Of a stretch of 64,000 nucleotides of DNA, positions 23,101-34,300 are shown piece by piece. The notes below the pieces were generated by a model. It saw only the letters and a program-made list of their open reading frames with translations, made no database searches and was not told the DNA's origin. The stretch's first letter is position 1; every line of letters starts with the position of its first letter. The translations under genes and the position numbers were made by a program. Source of the stretch: Intoshia linei. Lineage: Eukaryota; Orthonectida; Rhopaluridae. The DNA lies in the NCBI GenBank assembly GCA_001642005.1, contig LWCA01000016.1:1-64000 (forward strand), in the 5' to 3' direction.

Positions 23101-26100
23101 TAAAAAAATTACAAAAACTAAAAAATGTAATAACAAATAAAGTGACAACTCAAATTTCTCAAAATAAGCCTATTCTATTGAAAAATGAAATTATTGGTGT
23201 AAATATCGATATCATGATTAGATTATACAAATCTGAATCATTTCAAGTCTTTGTTAATTTTTTGAATGTAACTAAACAAATGGTCGCTACTAGTCGACTT
23301 TATGACGAGAATGCACTCCTGTTGATGAGTATTTTGAATATTGTGACTGAAAGATCTAAAAAAGATATTGATCATGTCGAACATTTAAATATAGCCAAAT
23401 ATGTCAACAGAAAACAGAGACATGTGTATAAAACAACAAGAAGGATAATAAAAGATATTAAATTGTACATTTATTATATTATATTATTATTAATTGTAAT
23501 TTCATTTTTTATTTGGAATGAATACTTTTTTAGAGAAACATCATTAGAATTAGAGGCTTTGCATTATCAAAATATTGGATGGATGACACTAAGTAAAATA
23601 AATTGCATGGCAACTTTATCGGAAATTTTGCAGATTTATATCGGTTTCTTTGAACAAGTTAGATGTATTCAAAAAAAAGAAAATTTAAAAAATACTTCAT
23701 CTGATGTTAGACAATTTAAAGACACTTTAGAGAAGGAAATGAAAAAAATTCATACAATTGGCAATAATTTACCGGACGAAATTAGCGACGGGGATTCTCA
23801 CTCTACTAACTCTCATTATGAAAATGAAAATGAAATTACCAATGATGAACCACTTATTTACAGTATTAACAAAATTATACGTTATAATTTGAAATTGATT
23901 TTAAACCTTGTTACATGCAATTGGGAGTATCAGACCAGCGGTAATTTTTTATTAGTGATTTATTCCAAATCATCGTTTACTTTTATAAAATCCTTAGTAA
24001 TAACAAGTAATTTAGACAAAAATGTATGTCTGTTTATTTATTTAAGAAAGTAACAAGAGTAGAGTTTTAAGAATACCCATTTAGAATAAAGTTTTTCGAG
24101 GGTGATGTTTTATCGCAAATTTCATTTTCAAAAATTAAGTTATCCAAGATAAAGTCAAATCCGCAATTATTCTTTTTTTAAAATTCAAACAGTCCTTTAA
24201 TTATAAAAAATACACAATCTGATAAAGAGTTTAAAATCATCAACATTATGATAACTTTCAATGTCAAAATCTTATATCTTTACGGCTAAAACCAAAAATT
24301 ACAATTTCAAATGTTTTGTGTGTGTTAACAGGATACAACCGTACCACTTGTAATTTTTTTAAAATTCTAGGTCTGTTTTCATTTAAAAAAAAGGTAATTT
24401 GTGGTTTTGGCCCTGAAGATATATCTTTTTTAAATTTAAATTTATGATTTTAAAATTCGTATCAGAGTATATATTTTGTTGTATATAGTTTGGGAGGTTG
24501 AAATTTATCTTACTTTCACCCTCAGAAAAAACGGTACTAGAAATGTGGACTTTATAAAATTCTAACTCTGGTAATTATTGAAATATACGATACCACACAC
24601 ACACACAATGACAAAAAATCATATTATATTAGTAAAAATGTAAGGATATCTATAACTATTTTGTTATTTTGGTCTGGCTGAACCTACTCTTAGAACTCAA
24701 CGACCCTGTTGGTACTAAAACTTATTTTAGACTTTGTAATCGGTCACAAGTATACACTATATATCCATGTTTAGCATGTGCCGACGGAAAAATAATACAA
24801 ATGCTTAAAATATTACTTTCAGCAAAAATGTTGACAGAAAGAAACGTAAACAAATCCCTAATCGAATCAATCTGTGAATGTATCAGACAATTGACTTGGA
24901 AAAATAAAATCAACCAAAACAAATTTTTTGATACATTCAACGTTTTCAAACCAATTTTACGTATAATTAAACAACACAGAAACAATTTAAAAATGCAAAT
25001 AATGGCTGTAAACGTAATCGAAGCATTAATAGTGGACAATGAAAAAAACCAAGAAATTGGTCGAGATTTGGGTTTAATTTATATATTATTACAATTAATG
25101 TCAATAAAGTCATTTGTTTCCAACAATTCACCTACAAAAAAGGGCCAATATGCAAAAAAATTGTCATTTAGTTATAAAACCAGTAAACGAGAAATATCTT
25201 CCGATAGTGTGGAACAAGAACTAAAAAAGAAAAATTTATATGAACGCTCAACAATAACTTTATGGGAATTGGGCGGTACAAACATTGAAACCCAATACTT
25301 GATGGCGTCCTTAATTGGCGTATCACGATTAATCAACCTTTTATCATTACAATCTGCTCAACTACAATATATAGGATCGAAAGGATTAGGTGTATTGTCC
25401 ACCCTGTCTTGTGATTGTAGTTTATCTTCTCAACCCATAATTGAATCCAATGGCGTATTTTCGCTAATTAAATTAATGAAGTCCAATAATCATAGTATTG
25501 TTTTACAGTCTGTTAAAACGTTGGGATGTTTATGTATTGATATCGGTTATATACCTAATGAACGGATTCAAAATAGTTTATCATTATACAGAGGAATTGA
25601 AAATTTATTAGCATTACAAATGTTTTGTGATGATATATCCATTCGGATTGAATCAGGTCTAACTTTGAGTTGTCTATGTCTTAAAAACCAACTGCTACTT
25701 GAAAAGTGTTATAATAATAAGGATTTTGATTTGCTGACTTATCTAAAATTTTTTCGATCACATGTTGATTTGTATGAATCATCATTGCATCGAATTTCAA
25801 GTGTTTCTAATGAAAAAACTACCGATATTAAAGATTGCGTCGATTCTTTAGGTACAGGGAGTATTTCTGAGAGTACCAATCATCAAGATAATACAATTGA
25901 AGATGTTTTAACTAGGTGTATTTCTGCTAGTATGACCATTGCAACTTTTTGTTATAATAATGTGACTAATCAAATCAAATTTGCTCAATATGGTGGCATT
26001 CATTGCTCTTTTTTTGTTAATATTCTAAATAATCCCATCATTGAACCAAAATTTAAAATTATAGTCGCTTTTCAGTCCATCATTTTATCCAGGATTATGA

Positions 26101-28656
26101 CAGGCATCAAAAAGGTCAACATTTGCTGTATAGCTATTTCTCTTTTAACTAAATATCTTGACAGTTCAGAAAAAACCATCATTCTAAGTCCAGTCGCAGA
26201 TTGTGTAATAATTTTTATTATAACTTGTATTTTTTACAATGTTATTTATAAACTTTTTTAGATTGCAAGACTATCTCATACCAGATGTGGTAAATTATAA
26301 TTTAATAGAAAGAAAAAGTAAACAATGGTTCGTAACCTTAATAGTATTCCAAAATTTTTTTAGGGTCATTAAACGTTTTGAAGGAATAATACAAATATTT
26401 TTGTACATAATAATATCTAAAAAAATAAGAAACAGTAGTTACTTTTGCACATGACAATCACAATCAGGAAATTTAAGGTTGTTTATAACTTAGTTAACTT
26501 TTTAGCCAAATTAATTGGAATAAACTGTATAAAAATTTTTTTTTTCAAAATTCTGAGACTATTAATTAGTTATTTATATTAAATAGTTAGTTAATAATTT
26601 TTATTTAAATAATAATAAAATAATGAAAATAAAAAAAAATACAATTTTTTTTTGACCGTGAAAACGTTAATTTTTGAAATTCAAATTTTTTGTTTAAAAC
26701 TGGAAATAACTGTATAAACTGAAATATTTTTTAAATTACAGGGTTAAACTTTTTTTAAAGATAGGGTATACATAACATCTGGGGATTTACTATGAAAATG
26801 TAAGTTTCTAGACATGATATTTACGATCATGTCAAATGTTTAAAATTAATAATTTATTTTATTTAAATTCTACTACTTATTTTATTTTAAAAAAATAAAG
26901 AGTAATTTGGGTATTTAACCCTAAAAAACTCAACTTTCTGAAAATATGATTTGCGATAAAATTTAAAATCTACGACTGTTAATATTTGAATTTAATGGTA
27001 ACACATAAATATAAAAATAATATTAACAAAGTTGTTTTATTGTCGTTGTTTAGTTTCTATTTAAATTGTATCAACATGCTTTGAAAATGAGAATTTGAAA
27101 TTTAAAAATTGCGTAGCAATGAAAAACATTCCGAAGAAGTGAATTATATAGATTTTCACCCATATTTCTTTGTTGGAAATGTGTAGACGTGCATTGTAAA
27201 TTTTTTTTGAAATTGTAGGATCAATATTTACATTTTCAATTTTTATTTTAATCGATTTATTTGAAAAATATTGGTTGAAATATATTAAAAATTATTAATA
27301 ATCGGGAATGCGTAGATTTCTCGGGTTGAACTTTTGTATTTATATCAACTGGAATAAGCTCTATCAGAATAATCTTTTTTTTAGGTTAAACTTTTGTATT
27401 TATATCAACTGGAATAAGCTCTATCAGAATAATTTTTTTTTTTAATTTTCAGACCGTTAATTATTTCACATTTTTTGTTTTAATAAAATATTTAGAAAAA
27501 ATATATATGAATACTAAAATGCTTTTTTGACCATGAAGGCATCACTTATTCAGATTGAAATTTTTTGTGTGTGTTAACAGGATACAACTTTACGACCTGT
27601 AAATTTTTTTAAATTCTAATGCTGTTTTCATTTAAAAAAAGGGTAATTTGGGGTTTTGGCCTTGAAGATATAATTTTTTTAAATTTAAATTTATGATAAT
27701 GTTTATGATTTTAAAATCCGTATCAGCGTATATACTTTTTTTTAATTCTCCAACTCGTTTGATTTTCAAAAAAAGGACAATTGGGGTTTTTGACCCGTAA
27801 GATGTGAGTTTGGGAGGTTGAAATTTATTTATTATATGCCCCGAAAAAAACTGTAATTGAAACGTGGTCTTTAAAAAATTCTAAGAGTGGTAGTTATTTC
27901 AATAAAGTTTTTGACCCGTAAGATGTGAAATTGGGAGGTTGAAATTTATCTTATTATACCTCCAGAAAAACTGTAATTGAAATTTGAACTTTATAAAATT
28001 TTAAGAAGGGTAGTTATTTAAATAAAGCTGGACACACACACAAACAAAAATAGCGTAGCATATTATATAAGTTAGGATTATATATTATTAAGGAAATCCA
28101 AAAAAGTGAGTTATGGTGGAAAAAGAATTAATATAAATTCACTTCAAAAAATCTTTAATAGTTATATTTAATAGTGCAATAAGTGACATCAACTATTTCG
28201 TAAAATACTAAATCAGATTTTGAGTATGTCTCACATTGGAAAATATTAAAAAAAATTTCCAATGTCGTCAAGGAAGATAAATGTTTTATAGTTTTTTATG
28301 AAAACCATAAAATTTTAATTTTATTTATAATCAAAAATTAAGGCATAAAGAATTCTTTTGTTGCCATCGGTATAATTCCTATTCTCTGTCGACATTTGAC
28401 AAACCATTCTGAATGGTTGCGCCGTAGCGCATCTATAGCGCTAATGTATTTCAGTTATAATAAATCTGCAGCACGGCAAATGTTGGGGATGTAATATTTT
28501 TACGTTTGGTGTAAATTATTTAAATTTAGATTTCATCGCCGTGAATCACTCTTTCAAGTAATGCAACACTATACTAAGGAAAAAGTGTTTGGCAAGTATT
28601 TTACAGAAATGTGGTTTCAGAAAAATTTACGACATTTTAGTTTTAAACAGGAGTAA
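20140..28656 (+). CDS. ANKAR: Ankyrin and armadillo repeat protein (ANKAR-like)
   Basis: Large scaffold-like protein with ankyrin repeats then armadillo repeats, most like vertebrate ANKAR, a poorly studied protein. Exons: 20140-20277, 20333-20438, 20487-20752, 22776-23940, 24694-26204, 26262-26289, 28343-28490, 28530-28656. They total 3489 nt in frame (1162 aa). Ankyrin units appear as STPLLLAAQYDHLDVFKLLV and neighbours. Armadillo-type helices follow (QYIGSKGLGVLSTLS, VLQSVKTLGCLCIDIG, AIGIIPILCRHLTNHSEWLR, RRSASIALMYFSYNKSAARQ). The apparent membrane segment in exon 4 is probably a retained 69-nt in-frame intron: GTACATTT...CTTTTTTAG from about 23466 to 23534 restores ...DIKL-ETSLELEAL without it, giving 1139 aa. 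The 5' end is the least certain; the gene may begin upstream or at another ATG. Introns 3, 4 and 6 are full of repeats. Confidence 0.8.
20943..21215. repeat. TTTACCAACCCTTAAGG-type repeat with hAT-like end
   Basis: Starts CAGTGTTTCTCATGGTGGTG, a hAT-like terminus, and continues into units of the form TTTTACCAACCCTTAAGGAA. The same unit recurs at 8880-8980, 22047-22600, 28770-29000, 33165-33260, 57230-57350, 57500-57730, 60120-60330 and 63560-63645. It lies in ANKAR intron 3. Confidence 0.55.
21216..22046. mobile_element. MITE with GGTTTCTTAACC termini, carrying a nested insert
   Basis: Left end CAAGGTTTCTTAACCTTTTT and right end GGTTAAGAAACCATGA are inverted repeats. A shorter, uninterrupted copy lies at 45531-45829. 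The extra length here is explained in part by a nested element at 21688-21896. Confidence 0.65.
21688..21896. mobile_element. Tc/mariner-like MITE nested in another MITE
   Basis: About 209 bp with termini ACAGTCGATTCTGTTCTATA and the inverted TATAGAACATAATTGACTGT, bounded by TA on both sides. The long matching ends and TA flanks fit a Tc1/mariner-derived non-autonomous element. Confidence 0.65.
22047..22620. repeat. Tandem-like array of TTTTACCAA / TCTATCTGATT units
   Basis: At least six irregular repeats alternating CTATCTGATTTCTAATAGAA and TTTTACCAACCCTTAAGG-type blocks, each period about 90 bp with internal deletions. Two segments about 290 bp apart (near 22130-22230 and 22425-22510) are nearly the same, indicating local duplication. 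Confidence 0.65.
24310..24655 (+). repeat. Repeat family R, copy in ANKAR intron 4
   Basis: Begins near GTGTGTGTTAACAGGATACA, contains GGTTTTGGCCCTGAAGATAT and ends in a (CA)n tract followed by a TATTATATTAGTAA-type tail. Other copies: 26500-28080, 46524-46930, 55473-57185, 57757-58150 and, reversed, 62690-63320. Confidence 0.6.
26500..28080 (+). repeat. Repeat family R, long copy in ANKAR intron 6
   Basis: Contains a direct repeat of about 60 bp (AACTTTTGTATTTATATCAA, at 27328 and 27389), two GACCCGTAAGATGTGA modules (27790 and 27905) and the family end ACACACACAAACAAAAATAG followed by GCGTAGCATATTATATAAGT near 28030-28073. It lacks an open frame. Confidence 0.6.
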
Positions 28657-29763
28657 TTCGATTATACTTATTATAGAGTCAAAATGACACATGGGGGGGA
28701 AATCATCGTTGTGTATTGTTGTGTTGTACATTAATCTGTTGTCAAATATTTTATTTTCTGTGATTTTTTTGACAACCCTTAAGAGAAAATCCCATTTTTC
28801 CAATATTTTTTTGAAAAACCCGATTTCATCAAATCTTATCAGCCAAAACCCAAAAGAAAAAATAGAATGTTAATTCCCTTTAAGAGAAAATCCCTTTTTT
28901 CCAATATTTTTTTGAAAAACCCGATTTCATCAAATCTTATTAGCCAAAACCCAAAAGAAAAAATAGAATTTTAACCCCCCTTAAGAGAAAATCCACTTTT
29001 TCTACTGGGAACCACTGTTGTAAGACTATTAATATGTTTCAAAATAAGTCGAAACTACCAAGCTCGAGGCAACCTGAAGATGAAAAATAGCAATCAGAAT
29101 TTCCGAAAATTATTCGTAGTTTCATATAGACCTAGACACCTTTTAAAGGGCTTGACTTAACATTACATTAACTTAATATATATAGTATATTATTTTTTTT
29201 ACTTGTGAACCATGTTCATAAAATCATGAAATTTACTTAAAGCTTAAAAATTAAAATTAAAAAAAAATTTTGATTTTTATCCCAATTTTATTTTGTGTTT
29301 ATTTTCAGGTTATATTTTGTGTTAAAAAAAAGTTTGCCCTTATTAATTGTAATTAAACCGAAATGACAGCATAATACATTTAATATAAATAATGTTTTTA
29401 GTAAAAAATGGCTAAAAAACCTTCTAACAAGTGAAATGAACGTAAATACTAGTGCAAAAATATTATCTATAAAAGTAGTCAATACAGATACCGAAAACAG
29501 TGAAAAGTCCGATTAAAATGTATGAATTTAGTCAAAAGTCGATAAAATTTTATTTCAATAAAATAACAAAATAAATATTAAACCAGAAAAATTATAATTT
29601 GGTAAAGTAAATACTGGAATAATGTCTGTTTATGTAAATTTCCATTGCTAAAAAAATTTAAATCAAAATAATTTAATTTTTAATAGGGCAAGTGTTTAAA
29701 TTTTAAAATGAAAAAATGTTGACAAACTAGTCTAAAATTATAAATCACTGTTACTTGCCCTAA
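28657..29763. other. Repeat-bearing intergenic region
   Basis: Between the ANKAR stop and the DNAJC25 stop. Two near-identical blocks (about 28785-28870 and 28880-28970, with CCAATATTTTTTTGAAAAAC) belong to the TTACCAACCC family. A partial MITE end lies near 29045-29150. Nothing coding is supported. Confidence 0.55.
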
Positions 29764-30991
29764 TCATAATACTTTGAAATTATCATGTATCCACAACTGT
29801 TTGGCCCAGTGTTCCGCCTTTTTCTTTTCATCTAAATACTACACAATATATATAAAATGTGTAGAATTAAATACATTGTACTTGGCTCTACTAATTTTTA
29901 AATAACCAGCAATGACTTCAATTTTATCATAATCTGTGTATTCCAACTTTAATATACGGTATCGAATTTGCCATCGTATAAATGTATAGATATAAGTAAC
30001 TAAGTAATAGGGCATAAAAAACATTTGCACAATAAAAGTATATTTTATTGAAGCTGGACGGTAGGATCCTCTAAAAATAAAATAAGATAAATTAATAAAT
30101 CATAAAACGAAAAAATAAATACCCAATGTCCATTTTCGATGTGATAATTTGTTCAATAATTTTTTGTTCCTTTTTTTTAATTTCAGTCTAAAGTATTTAC
30201 ATGCAAATGCGATAACAAATATACCTTGGACATTTGCCTTTTAGCCTTTTTGTCGGCCATAAAATCTAGCATTCCTTGTTCATTAGCAATGCGTTTGGCT
30301 TCAATTCTGTATTTTGGTTGTACTGATAAATATTTAATAGCGGTTCTGTTATTATTCACATCTCGCATATACTAATTAAAAAATTATTAAAAAATGTAAA
30401 TATTACTTGTATCAAAGACACCAAAATGATAGTAAAGACAATGACCACCCGAATGTCAATATCTTGTTTAATTCGTCTGCGGTAATAACGATAATAGTGT
30501 TCATAGTATAATGCTATAAATTATAAAAAATTGAAAATGTGATAATATCATTTTACATGGATCGGCCAACATGTCGTCATAGTCTTTACGCACCTCTTCA
30601 TCTTTTAGAACCTCATATGCCACAGTCATATCACTAAACTTTTTAACAGCATCTTCCGGGTTCTAATTAATAAATCAAATATTAAATTTAAAAGGTATTA
30701 CACTTCCTTTATACTTATCCGGGTGCCAAATTCTTGCCAATTTTCGAAATATACTAATAATTTCTTTCTAAATTAATTATAATTATCAATTAAAAAAATA
30801 AAACTCTGGTAGAATTTGGTTTGGCGTTCAATACTAAAATATTGCATGTAAATTTAATAAATAAACAAAATTCAATAAATTAAAAACTTACTATCATAGC
30901 AATTTGCTTCTCCACAGTACAATTTAGGCATGAGTTCGGCATAAGAAGATTGGAAAATGGAGCAAATAAAAATGAAAAATATCCACTTCAT
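29764..30991 (-). CDS. DNAJC25: DnaJ homolog subfamily C member 25
   Basis: Membrane-anchored J protein of the ER. Nine exons from the 5' end: 30991-30892, 30833-30805, 30767-30702, 30662-30557, 30513-30407, 30371-30225, 30187-30123, 30070-29875, 29838-29764. They total 891 nt, giving 296 aa (human 360). A signal peptide (hydrophobic IFFIFICSIF) leads into CGEANCYDIL, a J domain with the intact HPD motif (ARIWHPDKYKG), then EVRKDYDDML, YYEHYYRYYRRR, a membrane segment (VVIVFTIILVSLI), PKYRIEAKRIANEQG and a second membrane segment (FFMPYYLVTYIY). The C-terminus stops after LWIHDNF-type residues and lacks the final KRYRRWMK-like tail of vertebrates, so it is truncated or has an exon I missed. 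Introns are mostly 36-47 nt. Head-to-head with CPSF6. Confidence 0.92.
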
Positions 30992-31334
30992 GATAATAAA
31001 TTTAAATCATAAATTTGTTTGAAATATTTAATGAATAAACGACTAATCTTGGTTAAACACGGGTGTAAGCGATATCGTATACAATCTCATAAGAGATGAC
31101 TAAGTCAATAGTTTGTTTGAAATAAACTTGATAAATGTTGATAAAATTCCAGACAATCGTAATTCAAAATTCTCCACTTGAATTTTTGTTGTCAAATATT
31201 TCATGCAAATAAAGCATTGTTAAATATTAATGATATCGTTGCCTATTGACATGGTTAAATATTAAAATTGCACCGTTTCCATAGATTTAAATAAAGATTA
31301 CAATTACATTATCGTAGTTTCAATTTTTTTGAAA
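30992..31334. promoter_or_regulatory. Intergenic gap between divergent DNAJC25 and CPSF6
   Basis: 343 bp between the two start codons. AT-rich, without MITE signatures, so likely to hold both promoters. No specific factor sites can be called. Confidence 0.45.
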
Positions 31335-34300
31335 ATGACAGATTTAGTTGATAGCTTGGATTTATACGGAGATATTGATTCTTCAAAGGTATACTTTACA
31401 TTTATACTCAAATATTAATTTACATTTTATGTGAATCAATTTTATACTTGTTTATTTAATCTCATTAATTTTTTAGCCATCAGATGTAAAAAAACCATCA
31501 CAGTCTGTTTCCGATTTATTGACAACGTCTAATGAAGATTTGTTATCGTTGCAAAATACGCGAATTGAATCTTCCACAGTGAAAAAAACTAGACCATCAC
31601 CTAAAAGAACCAGGGAACATTCTCATATTGAAAAAATTTCGTATAATGTAATACTAATATTGATTATTTGTTTTAGTTTCTAAATAAATACAATTTATTT
31701 TAGAAATATAATATTAACGTTAATGAAAAAGATGATTCTAATACTTCAGCCATGATTATTATTGGAAATTTGTCTTGGGTATTTGAATTTTTAGTTATTT
31801 TTGTAAAATTAATTATAATCAATAATTATCAGAGTGGTATCTGAAATTTTTTTGTAATGCGTCTCATGATAGATGATAAATTCAAATTTTTAATATTGGA
31901 AATCTGAAATTATAAACATTATTATGGAGATTTTCTTATTTACGATAAGTAAATTTTAATTAAATAATTATCAACATTTTATGTTTGACAAAATAAAGCG
32001 AGTAGTTACAGCTTAAGTCATAAGACAATGTTTCTAAAGTTTTTTTGAAATTTATTCACAGGTAGTTTATACTTATGCGTGGTTATTTGACTTTGGATTT
32101 ATCGTGGACATTACAAGAAGCGTAAATATTCTCAACAAAAGTTTATAAGGCAAAAATGTATTGGTCATACATTTGTTGGGTAAAATTTGTGCCTTTGTTG
32201 AAAAACTAAAATTGTTTATTATTCAACTTGGACAATGGGATTTTACAAATTTTCTGACATTGGAGATGTATCAATCAGAGGACGTATTGGTATATGTACA
32301 AAAATGCGAAGACCTAAAAGTACAATTTGAAGGTAGGTTTACTGATTATAAAAAAAGTATGCCTTTTTTTGATGTATACACCAAACCTTTTTCAATGGAA
32401 CCAGGAATGGCACCTGGTCATTTTCAGCTAGAGTCGATTGACCTCCAAACAAACACCGAACTGAAATAAAAATTTGGCCTCTTACCTCTACAGAAATTTT
32501 ATCGATATTGGATTTCGGCCACTAATTTTCTCTTTCTTCACAGCAATGCAATGAAGATACTGACCCTTTTCGGTAGTACATATAGGTGCGAACAATTGTT
32601 ATCGTTGAACACGACTACTAACCAAATACTAGACGAAAATTTAGCACATTGCTTCAAATTATATTCCACCGATGTAACTTTGGAACAAATGTTTGAAAAT
32701 ATGAAATTTAGATTTACAAAAATAAATTTTAATCTAAAAAAAAAATTTTTTTTTTGGTCGCTCGAGCGCGATCATAATTTAAAAATCTTTAGAATCTAGT
32801 TTATTCGTTGAATTTTCTTTTTGAACAATAACCATAGCTGTACAGGTTATTTGATCCAACGCTCTGCATGCAGTGACAAAAAATTAGAATTTTTTATTTT
32901 TGTATGTATAAATTTGTATGTTTGTGTGAATAGTTTCGATTTCAGGGCTACAAATATTATGACATATGTCAAGCTAGGAGTTTCATGCTTCCTACATGTA
33001 GCTACAGCTCTAGATATAAATGTACAAGCCAAGCTGATTTTGGGCGTGGTAACTATGTATAATCTGATTATTTAAATGATCATGAGCACTCGTAAGCAAA
33101 AACACCACCTATGTGGACATCACGGTTATATTCTTTAATTATTAAATATAATTTAGTTGAGTTTTCCCTTAGCTTTGGTAAAATTGTATTTTTTGATAAA
33201 ATATTAGAAAAAGATGGTTTTAACTTAAGGGTTGGTAAATTCTGATTTTAACCCTTAAGGTAATGGTTCCCAATTCAAAATATTCATTTTTTTGACCCAA
33301 AGGAAACACGAAATATAAAATATTTATGGAAAAATAATGGTTTTTTTTCATAAGGTTTGGTAAAATAAGTCGAATTTTCTTTGATGTTTGAAATGATATT
33401 TTTTATTAAATTTTATTAATGGTGGGTTTTTTAAATAATAATGTAGCGGTCGTCTAGGTTTTGGAATAAATTCACATCTGCCAACTCTAATAAATATTAA
33501 AAATTTACCTATAAAAATAAAAAAAATTTTTTATATTTTATTTGAATCTCACGGACCCAAACGATATAGTTTTTGATCTCAGGATGTCCAGGAACGTCTA
33601 ATTGGGAACCAATGTCTTAAGGGTGGGTAAATTTGTATTTTTGTAATTGGATATAGGGATGGGCCATTTGAGAAGAACTGATTTAATTTAAACACAAATT
33701 ACGGATCGTGTTTAATAATGATTCGATTCATGTTGCAGACTAATCCGCAGGTTAATTTTTTAAATGTTTGTATCAATTTGCAACGATAGAATTTAAAAAA
33801 TCAAGATGTCGCGTGTCACTAGTGACACGCACAGGAATTCTGCCAAAGACGCTGGTAAAAATGTTATTTGAAATTTTTAATATGGTGTGGAAAAATTAAC
33901 TCAGAAGGGTGTAATAATTAAAAAAAAAATTTGACACGCCAACTAAAAAGTGCCATAACAGGGTTAGGGGATGAGCATTTCAAATCAAAATTTATGAACC
34001 ACTTTTATAAACTATTTTTAATAATTGATTTAGTGGACTACGGATGACGACATTTTATCTACATTTAGAAGAAACAATTTAAGTGGTCTTGTAGACATTA
34101 AATTCTATGAAAATAGAGTCAATGGTCAATCCAAAGGGTATTTGATTTTAATTCTAGTTTTATTATTGAAATTATTATTTTTTACTAGCTACGTTACTTT
34201 GACTTTGGACAGTCGAGATTCTGTAGAGAAGGTTTTAACTATATTTAACAATCCAACTCAACCCGTCATGATTAACAAACAATGCCCTCAAGTGACAAAA

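Noticed and set aside
23440-23560. True transmembrane helix in the ANKAR-like protein
   Set aside because: The helix coincides with a 69-nt GT-AG stretch that is best read as an unspliced in-frame intron.
32821-33075. 84-codon frame downstream of the hAT fossil
   Set aside because: Composition and length fit chance in this AT-rich sequence; no family resemblance on either strand.
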